From Himantopus leucocephalus (taxonomy: Eukaryota > Chordata > Aves > Charadriiformes > Recurvirostridae), in contig RSEF01000001.1 of the NCBI GenBank assembly GCA_003993805.1, forward strand, positions 98,960,242-99,024,241: DNA of 64,000 bases, written 5' to 3'. The position numbers and the translations under genes are program-made. Every line of letters begins with the position of its first letter. Position 1 is the first letter of the stretch. Below are positions 52,436-64,000 of the stretch, piece after piece. The notes below the pieces were generated by a model, which saw nothing but the letters and a program-made list of their open reading frames with translations, was not told the origin of the DNA and searched no databases.

Positions 52436-55380
52436 CTTTGATTGTCATTCAGACTGTGTTTCACCTCTTAACCCGCCCCGGAAAACAGTAGCAAGACTGG
52501 TGGTATAAAGATACTCAGATCTGCAGAGGTGATATTTGGATGTGGGGAAGAGCACATGACTGGTGGCTTGGAACAACTTTGGAAAAAGCTGGAGTTTCCA
52601 GGTGAACAAGCAAAACTATATATTTCATATGACGGAAATGATGTGTCTGAAAGAGAAGTTAACACAGCCAGGTAGGCAAGAAAAATATGTTCAAAGGGAT
52701 ACTTCAAATATATTCGGGAACTGAAAAAATCAAAGAGAAGAACTAAAGGTGTTTCATCCTGGCATCAGAAGGCCAGTGACGTCAAGAAAGCTGATGAAGC
52801 TTGCCGAATGTCTAGAGAGAAGTAACAGAAGTAGTAGGGTTACCATGAGTCAAATAGTAAGATTACTTTGAATGAAATATGAACAGAAATAGGGGTCTGT
52901 GTGAGACCACAAGGAGAAAAAATAGAGTACGGGTTGGAAGGCTGGTCTGTACTGAGCATCAAGGGTATGACTGACAGCAATCAAACTTGTAGACATTGAG
53001 GAAAATGCTGTTTATGTCAGGCCTGGACTTCAGCAGGCCCCCAACACAGATAATCTCCTCAGCAGATATGGGCTCTGATAAACAGGAGGACGGCAGCAAG
53101 GTTACAGCATATTGAATGTGCCGTTGATCTTTCTGTTATCCCAAAAGGAAGGCAGGCAAATGTAACTGTGAGATGCCCAAAATAAGCAATCAGAGGCATT
53201 GGGCACCAACTGTTCCTAAGGTTTACGGAGGCTGAAGTGAACAAGAGTCTGAACCAAAGACTCATCCCGTGAACACCGCAGACTCTGAAAAGGTATAAAG
53301 GACCTGTTCAAAAAAACAGCTGTCAGCAATCAAGAGGGTTCCATATGCATGAAAGCAATTTTTCCTGGATGCAATATACCTGACACCAAAATGTCTGTAC
53401 TCCACAGTCTATTGGATTGGTTAGTAAGTACTTACTGAAGAAGGACACAGAGCCAGTTTTGGATGGATACTCAGCGCTGTTACAGTTCAAAGTGGTACAT
53501 GTGGTGTGGGTGGTCACGTGGTCAATAGGAAACGGAAAACAAGAAGAATGCTGAGAAAAATGCTGGAAATCAGAGTCCCTGGGGACTCTAACATATAAAA
53601 AAGCCAATATAAGACAAGTAATATGTGATTCAGGGACCCAGGAGCTGCTATCATGCATCCTTATGATAGGAGGCAAAGTTGCAACTAGCGGAATTAGCCC
53701 TACCACTACAGAAGACTTGTCAGATAGATGCATACAGTGAAGAAATAAGGAGCAGCTTCTCACAACACCAGTAAAAATGGAGCTGGAGTGAGGCAGCCAT
53801 CTTTTTTGGAAAGGCCTCAGACAAGAACAGCAGAATTATGATGAGGCAGTTGCTGTAACATGACCAGAGTACACCGACTTTCTGCTGCTTGCGAGCCGTG
53901 CTGCTGTTCTCTCAAAGGAGATCTTGAGACACAATAGACTCGGCATTGTTGGACCAGCTAATCCAGAGACTAAATGGATATTTCTACGTTTTGTAGGTAT
54001 TTATTCAAAGTTCTGTGCCAGAGGGATGTCACGTAGGGATCCCGTTGTATGATGAACCATATCGGTAACTAGCTTTTGAGACAAGCAGGCAAGAATAGCT
54101 GTGGGGTAGCACATATGGAGTCTCACGTCATATTGTACCATCTACTCCAGCAGTGGATGATGGCGACCTCCATCAGGATCCTTGCTCCTGAGTACTTGCT
54201 GAAGTGTGCAACCTTTTACTCTCACTCACTAATTAGCGAGGGTTTCTACTCTTACAACACAGTGGCCCGCAATAAAGCAGAGGCTGACCCACTGCTCTGG
54301 GTCAAAACAGATCTTGAACTGCTTGAAATCTGGCTCCTACTATGGTGATGGATCTAATAACACTTTAAAAAGTTGGCTGACTACAGGTAGGCAAACACAG
54401 ACCCCCCCCACATGACTACTCTCAAACAGTAAGAGCCAGTTCTTGTTTCTCCAGAGGCACATACCAGAGTAGCTCAGTCACCTCACGGGACTGAGCAAGC
54501 ACCTGTTTTCACCAAGGGTTTATATACCTCTCATGGTGGGATGGAGTTAGGTGGGACTGGTCAGCTTCAGAGACAAGCTGGGACTGGGCAGGCTGTGAAT
54601 TATCCTGCTGGGTAGGTCAGGTCCTTATACTGCTGACAGAGCGTTTACAATCTAAACACGTAAAGGGTGGAAAAGGGAAGCATATGTTGTCTCCCAGGAG
54701 GATGTGAGACACGGCGAAATACCAGACTGGCTGTGAGATTCAGAGATTCAGAGAAATGGCTTTGCTGGTGTCAGTCAAGCCAGAAGCTGCAACTCTTAGA
54801 GAAGCTCAAGGAGCCACCATGCACAGTAAGAAGGAGTCAATTTGGTGTGGACAGTTATCCAAGTGTGACAGTGGTATAACTTTCACTTGACAGAAACTCC
54901 CCTGCTGAAGATGCTATTGTTTTGGATGCAATTATCTTTTACAAGGTTTTTCCAATCCACCTAATCATCTTTATCTTAATGTGCTTTTCGTTTCTACATT
55001 GTCACGTAAAATCCATTTCCTTTCAATTTACTTTAGATCTATCTGCATCCAGATTACTGCAACTTGGACGCACGGTAATTAAATGCAGTTTGTCTGAGTA
55101 GAAAGGCAATGAATGCTATTACAGCTTGTTTATGCTAGCAAGCAATGCAGGTTTCTCTGTGTCATCCTGCCAGTGTGGCTTAACCCTACTCTAGAGAGGC
55201 TGTATTTTAGGCCATGTGCAAGCTTCACCATGTGTTTAGTCCTTGGGCCATCTCCTGAGATTGCTGGTGAATGCCCCTTGGGTTTCAGATTCCGAGTCTT
55301 TGAAACGTTCATCCCACTAGGATCTGCCTCGATAGGTCATACTCTGATGGCTTTCACTTGAACCTCTGTTTCTGGTGAAA

Positions 55381-55448
55381 ATATTTAAGACATATTTAAG
55401 ACATATTTAAGACAATATTTAAGACATATTTAAGACAATATTTATGAC
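55381..55448. repeat. Minisatellite, about six copies of an 11-12 bp unit
   Basis: The unit ATATTTAAGAC repeats as 11, 11, 11, 12, 11 and 12 bp (the longer copies gain one A), with the last copy changed to ATTTATGAC. A likely length-variable locus. Confidence 0.93.
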
Positions 55449-57329
55449 AGCGTCTGCATGGTTAAAAAGGTTACAAGGGGGTTTAACTCTTCGGCTAAAA
55501 TGCAGCCAGGTGGTAGAATCCCTGTGCAACCAATGGGACTTGACCCTGCCCTTGGCCCCTTATAACACTACGTGTTCTGAGAGCTTGTAAATCTGTGCTC
55601 TGTTTCATGAAGTACTTTCGCCTTTTGGATGCTACTGAGAAGCAAGTTGTTTGGTAGCAAGAGTCCTGGATGTCTTGAAATTATACAAAGGAGGTATTAT
55701 GAGTGTCTGTAGGTCAAGCGCGCCCTGTAAAGCCACAACTGAGAGCTGCTTTAAGAGTGATTCGAGAAATGGTCAAGTGAGGTAAATTCACCTTTACAGA
55801 GTAAGGTTCAAATCTTGGATACTGTTACAGGGTGAATGGAGTAGGGAAATCTTGCACTGATTTATTTTGTACATTGTCTGAAGCTACTTCATGGGTCAAG
55901 AAATGTGGTAGTTCCTTCTCCTCCATCAATCTTTTGGCATTGATGAGCTTTGTGTGGGGAGCCCCAGACTGGGAGAGCCAGGGGGGCTGCTCTGCAGGGT
56001 TTTTTAAGGTACTTTCTCTGAAAGCCATGTTTTCTCTGATAGAGGCTGAAACAGAGAGTGTAGACTTTGAGACAGTCATATGACTATGTATAGGAAAGTG
56101 ATTTTTGCCTTTAAAGATCATTTCTGAATCTCTGGATCCTTTTTATGTTCTGTTTCTCCATCAAGAAATCAGGCACGAGCATCCCCAAACCACTTTTGGA
56201 GACTCCACACCTAGCTGAGCAGCAAGACCTGGCTCATACTGGAGATGACCTCTGGCCACAAAATTTAGGCTGGTCTGTTTATGCTGGGATTGTCTGAATA
56301 ACTACCTATGGTGTTGCCCCACAACTGATTGTCTGAGACACCTTTGAATACCTAATGGGATGAGCTTAGAAGATGATTGACCATTCCCCCCATAGTTCAT
56401 GCACTCTCCTGTTCTCACTCCTCCTGTTTATGTCACCATTTTAATGTCCCCTTCCTTCTCCTCTTCCTTGTTTCTTTCTCCTTTCTGCAGCTTGAATCTA
56501 AAGTACATCAAATTTTGGTAGGTTTTGATGACCAGGATGGCTGAATCTAAACTCTGAAGTCTCTCATCAGTCCATTTTCCCTTTAAACACTTTCAGTCAT
56601 CATCTCGAGCTAATTGCTAGACTAATTTTAACGTCTCCTGAGCTTTCGTTTGCTTGGGGCAATTCAAGCATGGTAGGAACTTGTGACCTTGACTAATAGG
56701 ACCTACCTGTTCAGAAGGTAGTCTTGTCCACGTAAGGACTGAAAAAAATGTCAGGACAAGAAGGTTGGGACAAAATTCATGGCAGGACCCCATCCTGCAT
56801 TTGACCATCGTACTGTACCATGATCAAGATCATTTCAGGATCCTTCTTAGGATTGTTACTCTGGTCACAATCCTAAGTAACGCCGTTGACATCAGTGGAA
56901 CTACTGTAGATTTATCTTTACGTGTCTGACATCACACTCCAACCCTTTGGCTTTTAGGAAAACTGTATTTGTTTTGCTTATTGCCCCAGGGAGCAAGTCC
57001 TCCTCCCTTCTGATCCAAAAGGTCATATTTATCTTGTCACATTAGCCCACTGGAGACTTACCATATGGAGAGCTTTTGTGTCTGGGTCCAAAGAGACTGA
57101 GGCTTGAAAGAAGTGGGCATCAGTCAAAGATCCATTTCCTTCAGATCATGAAGATGTACATAAGAGCGGTTGCACCGAGCTGGACTTAACATCTGTCTAA
57201 GCCCAGCATCCCAGTTCAAACAGGGGCCAAACCCAGGTGTCTGGGGAACATCACGGTAGGGGAGGTATATATGATACTTCCTGCTAGAAGTCTGCTGGCC
57301 TTCAACCATTTATGGCTTGAGGAGAGCCC

Positions 57330-58165
57330 GAGTTGGAAGCAGCTTCTACACACTTAAAAATCCTCAGCAGATTTCTCTTCCATGAGCTTCTGTCCTTGAA
57401 CTTCTGTAACATTTTTGCTTTCACAACATCCTGAGGAAGGAGTTCCACAGCTTTACTGCTCATGGTGTGATAAGACACCTCCTTTTATTTGTTCTGAACG
57501 TGGCACCCTCCAGTTTGATACTCCCTGACAGCAAATCATATTGGAAGAGACAGGGAACAACTACCCACCATCCTACCCACATCCACATCCCATCTGACTA
57601 TCCCCGCGCCCTATCCACCATTCCCTTCTTAACTGGGATGCGCCAGCTTTCTGTTAAATCACTGCTGGCTCAGTCCTTTTCACTTAGTCATTTCTTGTAC
57701 AGAAGCTACTCCATGCTTTGTGTTACCCTTGCTGCCATTCTCACATGCTTTTACACTTCTACTGAATTCATACTGAAAGACTGGAGGACCAGAGCCGCGC
57801 ATGGTATTCAGGATACAGACTTATTTTGGTTTAGTGCAATGGCATAATGATGCTCTGTGCCTTGTTCTCTACCTGTTCTGTTCTCTCTACAGTGATAATA
57901 ATTTCTGACATTTCATTTTCTTCTTCCATGCCACCAGAAACCAAGCTGATGTTATCATGAAACAATATATCATAACTACAAGCTCTTGCTTCTATGGTTG
58001 GCTCAGGACCTATCAGTTATATGTGAAGTTAGAAATGTTCTTCCCTGCATGCATCACCTTATCACTTTATTTAGATTGAATTTCTTGTGCTGTTTTATCA
58101 GCCTTGCACAGTCCTTCTGCAATTTTTCATGGTCAGTCCTTGTCTTTATTATCTGGAATAACAAA
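57330..58165 (-). mobile_element. Ancient, decayed CR1-type LINE (amniote fossil copy)
   Basis: At 57440-57520 the plus strand reads AGGAAGGAGTTCCACAGCTT then TCCTTTTATTTGTTCTGAAC, the complement of the 3' part of old amniote CR1. At 58080-58160 it reads AGTCCTTCTGCAATTTTTCA, GGTCAGTCCTTGTCTTTATT and CTGGAATAA, the complement of the RT region just downstream of the catalytic box. The order fits one minus-strand element with internal losses. No frame survives. Confidence 0.65.
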
Positions 58166-58352
58166 ATTCCAGTACAGGTTTGTGGCTCTGTCCTGTGGGG
58201 GTAATTTCTGGGAAAGTCTTGAAGCCTGTCTTAAATCATGAGATTGCTTAAATGAGCAGAAGACCCTTGATGTTGGGAGTACTGAGCCTCAGATGTGGGA
58301 AAGAGTTATCTTTGAATGTTGTGCCTGCACATAGTCGAATTCTGCTCTCTCC

Positions 58353-58386
58353 TGCTCTGCTCTGCTCTGCTTTTCTTTCTTTCTTT
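58353..58386. repeat. (CTCTG)n followed by (TTTC)n
   Basis: About four CTCTG-type units run directly into four TTTC-type units. Confidence 0.85.
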
Positions 58387-59812
58387 GTGTTTGTCTGGTC
58401 TGTGAGCCTGTGCTGAGGTCTAGCCCTGAGGTTTGCAAATCTTGCTGCCACTTCCATGCACAGAACAGTTTTGAGGAAGGAGAAAGACAGAAGACTTCTC
58501 TGGACGATAGATGTTATACGACAAACCCCTTGTTTTTCGGTCCTTGAAAAAATGTTCTTGTGCCAGTCCATCCCTCTGGCCACAATTAAAGTTGCGGTGA
58601 TCTCTCCTCAATAGTCTTGAATGTCTAATTAACGACTTCTTCCAGTCCCCTCCCTGCCTGGTGTCTGACTGTTCCTGGACTGAAGTCACTTCTAAGCCCC
58701 TGAGTGAGCTGCTACCTCTGGCTTGCCAGAGCATCTTCTCCCCATCCTCCCATACCAGCAGCTCTACCCAGCCACTCGTATCCTTCCCCTTCCTCACACT
58801 TTCCACTGCCATCTTTTCTCATGTTTGTTGCCTGCCTTTTCATGTGCTTTTTTTCTCTTTGCTCCATCTGCCTGTGCCCCAGGTTCACTTGTACACCCCA
58901 CCACCCTCATGTTATGCCATGCCATCCCTCGCGTTATGCCCAGTCTGAATGATGTGGCCCCTCCACCTATGTGACCTGGCTTCTTCTGCCTTTCTCTCTT
59001 TTGCCCTGCGCTGCTTTTGCTTTGGTTTAAGCACTCTTTATCACACCTTTTTTCCATCTCTTCTCCCAGGTCTCCTCTGAATTCTCTCCAGAGAAGCTTT
59101 CTCTTCTCTGATCATCTTCACGTTTCAGTACAACCATCACCTGTTGCTTTCCAAGTGACTCTGTGCCCTGCCACACCGAGAGCTGTCGTTGCACACACAA
59201 ATGTGTGTCTGTGAGTGTGTAGGAGAGCTTGGGAGGAAAAAAACATGGAGAACAAGTGGTGTTTTTGTATTAAATCGCTAAGAAAAGCCAGAAGTGGGCA
59301 GGTGTGAGAAGAGTGTAACTCCTGTAACATCACCTGCACTCTCAGGCCGATTGGGTAAAAGTCTGCCCAGATGACAGGGGAAGCGAGAGACCAGCCCTGT
59401 CATTCTGCCCCGGAGCTGGAGCACCAAGCAGCTCCCAGCAGGAGCAAGGACCAGCTGCACTGCACGGCACAGGCTGGCAGTGGTGGAGGAGCAGGACCTC
59501 TGTGCAGTCGAGCAACTCTCAGGGACCTCAAAGGGCAACGTGGCTGTGGGGCGGCCAGGAGGAGCGGCCGTAGGGAGGGGAGGTAGGAGGGGAGGCGAGG
59601 AGCTGAATGCGGAGCTGGGCTGCAAGGAGCTGGTGAAGAGCAGTGGTGGGCAGAGGAGCCTGCTCCGGAGGGACAGAGGGGAGGCATCAAAGCGCGCAGC
59701 AGGGAGCTGAAAAAAAAAGCAGTGTTAGCTGGTCCAACTTTGTGCTTGTGTGTCTGAAAGTGGACGGGGTCTGAGCTCTCTTTCATGTGGAGCCTGAGTT
59801 ATTCCGGCCCAA

Positions 59813-59904
59813 TGACTCAATTTATTTCTGTCGCTGTTCCTGACATTTCTCTTTCAGGTGGCTGCTGCCTGGTTTTGGGTGGGGCTGTGGGCTGGGGTGA
59901 CTCA
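59813..59904. promoter_or_regulatory. Pair of perfect AP-1 sites
   Basis: TGACTCA at 59813-59819 and again at 59898-59904, 85 bp apart, in intergenic sequence 30 kb upstream of CASQ2. Each match alone is expected several times in 64 kb; the pairing is mildly unusual. Confidence 0.25.
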
Positions 59905-60540
59905 TGTTTTCAAGCTCTTATCGGCATCAGTATGATGTTCTGCTTTTCTTTTCTGTCATACGGCATCCCGCTCCCCTCCCCTTCTTCCCCTCCCTCCGCC
60001 GGCTCCCAGAGGAGGCGACAGACGGTCCTGTAATTTGGTTCCATTCGCTCGACTGGAGCAACACCTGCCCCCCTCTCTGGGGACGGGAGGGTCTCATCCC
60101 AAACCGTGCGAGGAGCCAAAGACGAATCTGAAGCCCACATGCAAATAGAGCCCAGGATAAAACAACGCGGCCATTCTGGGCAGGAAAGGCAAAATCTGTC
60201 ACCAGGGGAAGAGGCAGGAAAAACAAAATCGCCTCTGAAGAAATAAATAAGAAGTGCCAGGAGATTGCCTTTTCCTTTTGGGTTGGTTGCTGTTGTGGTT
60301 ATTGATCTGTCCCACCCTGGAGAGTAAACTGAGAGTACTGAAAAATAATGGCTGATATCAGAACACATTTATTCACCCTAAAAGGACTAGGTTAATTGGG
60401 TTACAGGATGGCTAGATGGCTAGATATGTGAATAGATAGACAGAATGCCGCTGGTATTTCTTCATGGCTGTATAACGGAAAAGATCCATTTCTTTGTTGA
60501 ATTTCATATCCAGCATCCTCTTCAGCTCCCCGCCCCCCCA

Positions 60541-60569
60541 TCTCTCTCTCTCTCATAGACACACACACT
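60541..60569. repeat. (TC)n / (AC)n microsatellite
   Basis: Seven TC units, then ATAG, then five AC units. Confidence 0.85.
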
Positions 60570-63137
60570 CTTTGCTAGAAACACAGCAAAGAGATCAAAT
60601 CACATCAAAACCCCTCAGAATTTCTCTGCTTTAGGTATCAGTTGTAATATCCTACCTGGTTCACCCACTTTTTACCATAAGCTATAAGGCACTGCTTTGT
60701 GTCTGGTGAGTAGTGTGGTCCTGAATGCACTTTGCTGGTGAGTTAGAACGATGGTCTGTGTCTAGAAATCCTTCCTTTTGTATACGCATATCTAATAGCA
60801 GCATAAATGCAAGTCTATATTTTGGAATATTCTGTGCTCTAGATCCTTTCATCTCCCAGGAAAGTGTATGACACTCACAGAAACAGTCCTCCCTTAGCTG
60901 TACAGCCCTGTGGAAATCAGTACATTTATTTGTAGAAGTTACTTTTGGCTTGCTGTCTGTCCTCGTTCCCTGTATCAGGGTCAGGACCTGTTTCCAGGGT
61001 TCAGATGAATGCATTATGTACCCTGTTTCATAATGATACTGATGTGAATGTGTATTGTGCCATATGCCCACGTATGTCCATATAGGTCTGCAAATGTGTC
61101 TTAATAGGTGTTATCACCTTATGTTAAGGGTGTGCTGGATATCTTGTTGCACTGGGATATTCTACATCCATCGCAAGTACCACCTCTCTGTGAATGCCGG
61201 AGGTTTCCGTGCCATGTTTTATATATTGGATTGAGTCAGGTTTAAAGCATCTCCTTCAGCCTCAGCTAAAGGTCCAGAGGTAGTGCTCCGCTTTCTCTGC
61301 CTTTGAGTATGCTTTCTTTCATGGTTCGAAAGATGAGGTCCTTTTAAATGTGAGAGTTATCTGAAAGTAGCTTTAATCTTAGCTTTAATCCCTAACAATC
61401 CAGTAAATATTAATTCTGTGTTTCTTCCCTCCCAATCGTTGGATTGGCTGTGCATGATAGAAACTTCCATTGAAGCAGTTCCACCCCATTCCTCCTGTAA
61501 TATAGTGCAAGGTCGTTCATTCACGTATAGCTGAAGGGAACATAGATGTAGTCGAAGTAACTTTGATTACATAATTAGACTTTATTGCTATGTAACACAG
61601 ACTTGCAATGAGATGGAGTTAAAGTTGTTTACCCGTTCTTCATAAATCGAGACTTTTGAGCGCTTAGGCATGCAGCCTTTTTATTGCATCGGCCTTGTAG
61701 CTTGTACTCAGATCTTTCTCAAGAATAAAAAAAGGGGTGGGATGGGGGAGCAAAATCTACATTTTGTTTTCAACAGTCACCAACTGCCAGATGAGAATGA
61801 GTTTCCTTCTTGATGCCAGCAGGAAAAATAGAAGTGGTGGGTCTGATGCTATGGTGGTGAGAGGATACAAGCAAGGTGGTGAGTGGAGGGAAAGTGAGAC
61901 AGGGCGTGTAGGGAGAAACAATTTCTTCCATCAGATAAACCATTGGAAGAAAAGGACACATCTTCAGGTCAAGTGCCCTGATCCCTCTGCAGGTTAAACT
62001 AGGGACTCGATCCTGTGGGTACTGTCAAAAGCAGAGCCCTTCCTGCCCTCTCTCTGAGCACAAGCAGGCTCTCCGTTTTCCCAGGGGATGGTGGGAATAG
62101 GATGACCCAGAGAATATTCTTACTTCCAAAGCTGAGCTGTTCCCAGACAGCTCCATGGTACAATCTCCTGTGCTCGCAACACAGAGAGCTCATCACTTGG
62201 GCACAGGGTCCCGTGGCTGGGGCTTCGAGACCCAGGACACATCTGGGCTAATAACCGCTGCTGGGTCTGCAGCAAACTTCCCAGCAGGGAAGCAGCTTGA
62301 GCGTCTCTCAGCTTGTGACCTGATGTGTTTGCAACACCCCCAGAGGGGGGAGTGTGGCTAGGGGGGACGCTGGGTTCATGCTTCCTTATCCCATTCTCTG
62401 TGTGCTTGAATCGACTGCCAGTGACTGCAGACACCGTGCTTTACAGTAAGGTAACGCAGAGCTCTCTCTTCCCTCAAAAGAGCATTCCCACCCTCAAGAA
62501 GCAAATAATACGTTAATCTTTTTATTAACTAAGTCCTCCCAAACGTCGGTAGCGCGAAGGCTTGCTGGATGGCAGGATTTATAGTATCGCTCAGGCAATT
62601 AGCATCAGACTTGGCCCAGTGTCCAGATGTTGACAGAACCTAAGAAACAAGCCTGTCCCAAAGAAAACCAGCTCCAAAGTTGGTGGAGTTATTTCAGCGC
62701 GGAAAGATGCAGGATTTGAAAACTGTGCATCGAACTACCAAATCTGCGTGTGCTCCCTTGGGACGTGGGAAACGTGCATTGGTAGAAAGTGGAATTAACA
62801 GCCTCTCTGACAGGTTTTCTGCATGGAGCTTTTCAGCTGGTCAAGCCCACACTTAATTAAACCACTGTGCAAAGTGTCAGCCATAAAAATGGGAGGGGGG
62901 GAGGGAGGGTTTTATCTCTAAAGCAAGTAACAATGGACGTTCAGCTTTCTGCTGAACGCAGCCGCCGGAGTCAATGGCGATATTCAAATTATAGGTAAAA
63001 TTAACCCCTTGCAGTAAACAAGAAAAGGATTTAATAAATGAGATGGCGCAGAGGTCTCACGTTACTCAGGTAATAACCTGTCTGTAACTGAGTCTGGATC
63101 TGTGCCGTGTTTCAAATGACAGGCTTTGGCGGTGAAG

Positions 63138-63150
63138 CCTTATATAAAGG
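63138..63150. promoter_or_regulatory. TATA-box-like palindrome
   Basis: CCTTATATAAAGG contains TATATAAAG (plus) and TATATAAGG (minus), both good TATA boxes. A 63-codon frame (63154-63345, plus) starts only a few bases downstream, too close to be driven by it. No other promoter sign is seen. Confidence 0.25.
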
Positions 63151-63640
63151 AGCGTGGCTGAGGTTTTCAAAAACAGGAAAAGGGCCCAAGATTTTTACAC
63201 GGTTTCAGTAGAATTGGACCTGGCCAGACGGGGATCAAAACTAAATTTAAACAAGAGAAAGAAAATCCGGTGCACTCAGGCAGGACAAAACACCTACTTT
63301 TTGGTTGCAAAGTCGGAAGTATTGAAGAGCGACGTGGCAAAATAGGCGCTTGCGAGCACCGGCTTTGATTTTACAGCCTGAACTTTGAAACGTGCGACCA
63401 GATGCCAGTCCTGGCCAGGAGAAAGTGAAAGTAACGGTCCTGTGCCCCCTTTGCGTTTGGGCAGCCCAGCCAGCTGTGAGCAGCTGGAGCAGGGGAGCCC
63501 TGTTGGAGGGACCGCAGCCTCAGTCTCCCTAGGAAGAGGCAGGTAACCTGTTGAAGCGTTCCCACGCACGACTTGAGAAGCCTTTGCAATCCTTATTCAT
63601 ATGGGCATCGCATCTCCATCTTATAGAAAGACCAACAGGG

Positions 63641-64000
63641 AAAAATAATTAGGAAAAAACAGCTTTTATTTCATACTTTTATTTATATGCAAAACAGCTC
63701 ACCATTCATGAGAGATATGAAAAACGCATCAGATAGAAACCAGATTTATCTATTTTCACTACAAAATATTGCATTATATAAAGCAACAGAGACACACAAA
63801 AAAACCCTGAAAAAGACTAAAATCTTTGGATAGCAGATGTGTTTTTTTTCTTTTCTCTTTCGTCCCTAAAATGCGCTTCTTGTTTTTAAGAGATTCACAG
63901 CAAAGAACATGAAACATTTTTCAGGTTATAGAATTTTTTTGGTTGTCACAAAGGAAAGCAGTCCTGGATTTACTTTTCTTTCTTTTTTTTTTTTTTTTTT
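63641..64000 (-). other. Possible 3' UTR end of a minus-strand gene (NHLH2 by synteny)
   Basis: The stretch is AT-rich and not a recognisable repeat. The minus strand carries two AATAAA signals (63678-63683 and 63665-63670), followed by a T-rich stretch at about 63640-63660, as expected at a polyadenylation site. In mammals NHLH2 lies upstream of CASQ2 on the same strand. No coding part is inside the window, so identity is inference only. Confidence 0.25.
63981..64000. repeat. Poly-T run at the window edge
   Basis: About 18-20 T, cut by the window end. Confidence 0.8.

Larger units (their letters stand above)
48931..57329. other. Intergenic sequence, mostly unclassified
   Basis: No convincing exon over 8.4 kb. 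It includes a locally CpG-rich patch (about 51.12-51.26 kb), a 17-bp tandem duplication (52402-52435), an unclassified stretch (52.2-54.4 kb) and a minisatellite (55381-55448). Confidence 0.6.
58166..63640. other. Intergenic sequence
   Basis: Simple repeats (58353-58386, 60541-60569), two AP-1 consensus sites (59813-59904) and a TATA-like palindrome (63138-63150) are the only distinct signals. No protein family is recognised in its open frames. Confidence 0.6.

Noticed and set aside
52180..54360. Endogenous retrovirus
   Set aside because: I found no LTR pair, primer-binding site or recognisable gag/pol wording; left as unclassified.
58794..59057. Lys-rich small frames at 58.7-59.1 kb
   Set aside because: Pyrimidine/purine-biased low-complexity DNA gives long frames in several registers; no family match.

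Overview
The window is nuclear DNA from a bird. The evidence is a large-intron gene on the minus strand encoding cardiac calsequestrin (CASQ2), plus repeats that are almost all CR1 LINEs. The younger CR1 copies end in the ATTCTATG or ATTCTGTG type of tail typical of avian CR1. No bacterial, phage, plasmid or CRISPR feature is present. The species cannot be fixed from the sequence.

Positions 1 to 29427 (minus strand) hold the first nine coding exons of CASQ2. They encode residues 1 to 313 of a protein that is about 400 residues long in other vertebrates. All eight introns that lie wholly inside the window have GT...AG ends, the reading frame is intact across every junction, and the nine exons sum to 939 nt (313 codons exactly). 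The remaining C-terminal exons, including the acidic tail, lie beyond the left edge. Intron 1 is the largest (13.8 kb). Introns 5 and 6 carry CR1 copies.

Positions 29428 to 64000 are intergenic sequence upstream of CASQ2, and I found no convincing protein-coding exon there. The region contains a proximal MEF2-type promoter site, several CR1 copies of at least three ages and subfamilies, a few simple repeats, a 100-N assembly gap at 41688-41787 and a suspicious poly-G tract at 43903-43958. Conserved gene order in vertebrates places the single-exon neural bHLH gene NHLH2 upstream of CASQ2 on the same strand. The last 350 bases look like a minus-strand 3' UTR end and could be its 3' end, but this is inference.

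The gene product is the main Ca2+ buffer of the cardiac sarcoplasmic reticulum and has no functional partner within the window. I saw no undescribed biological system. The points most worth a second look are: a pair of near-identical inverted CR1 copies flanking CASQ2 exons 1 to 5; candidate MEF2/SRF sites around the promoter and in intron 1; fossil amniote CR1 copies; a junction of two CR1 pieces next to the assembly gap; and a 2-kb stretch at 52.2-54.4 kb that I could not classify.
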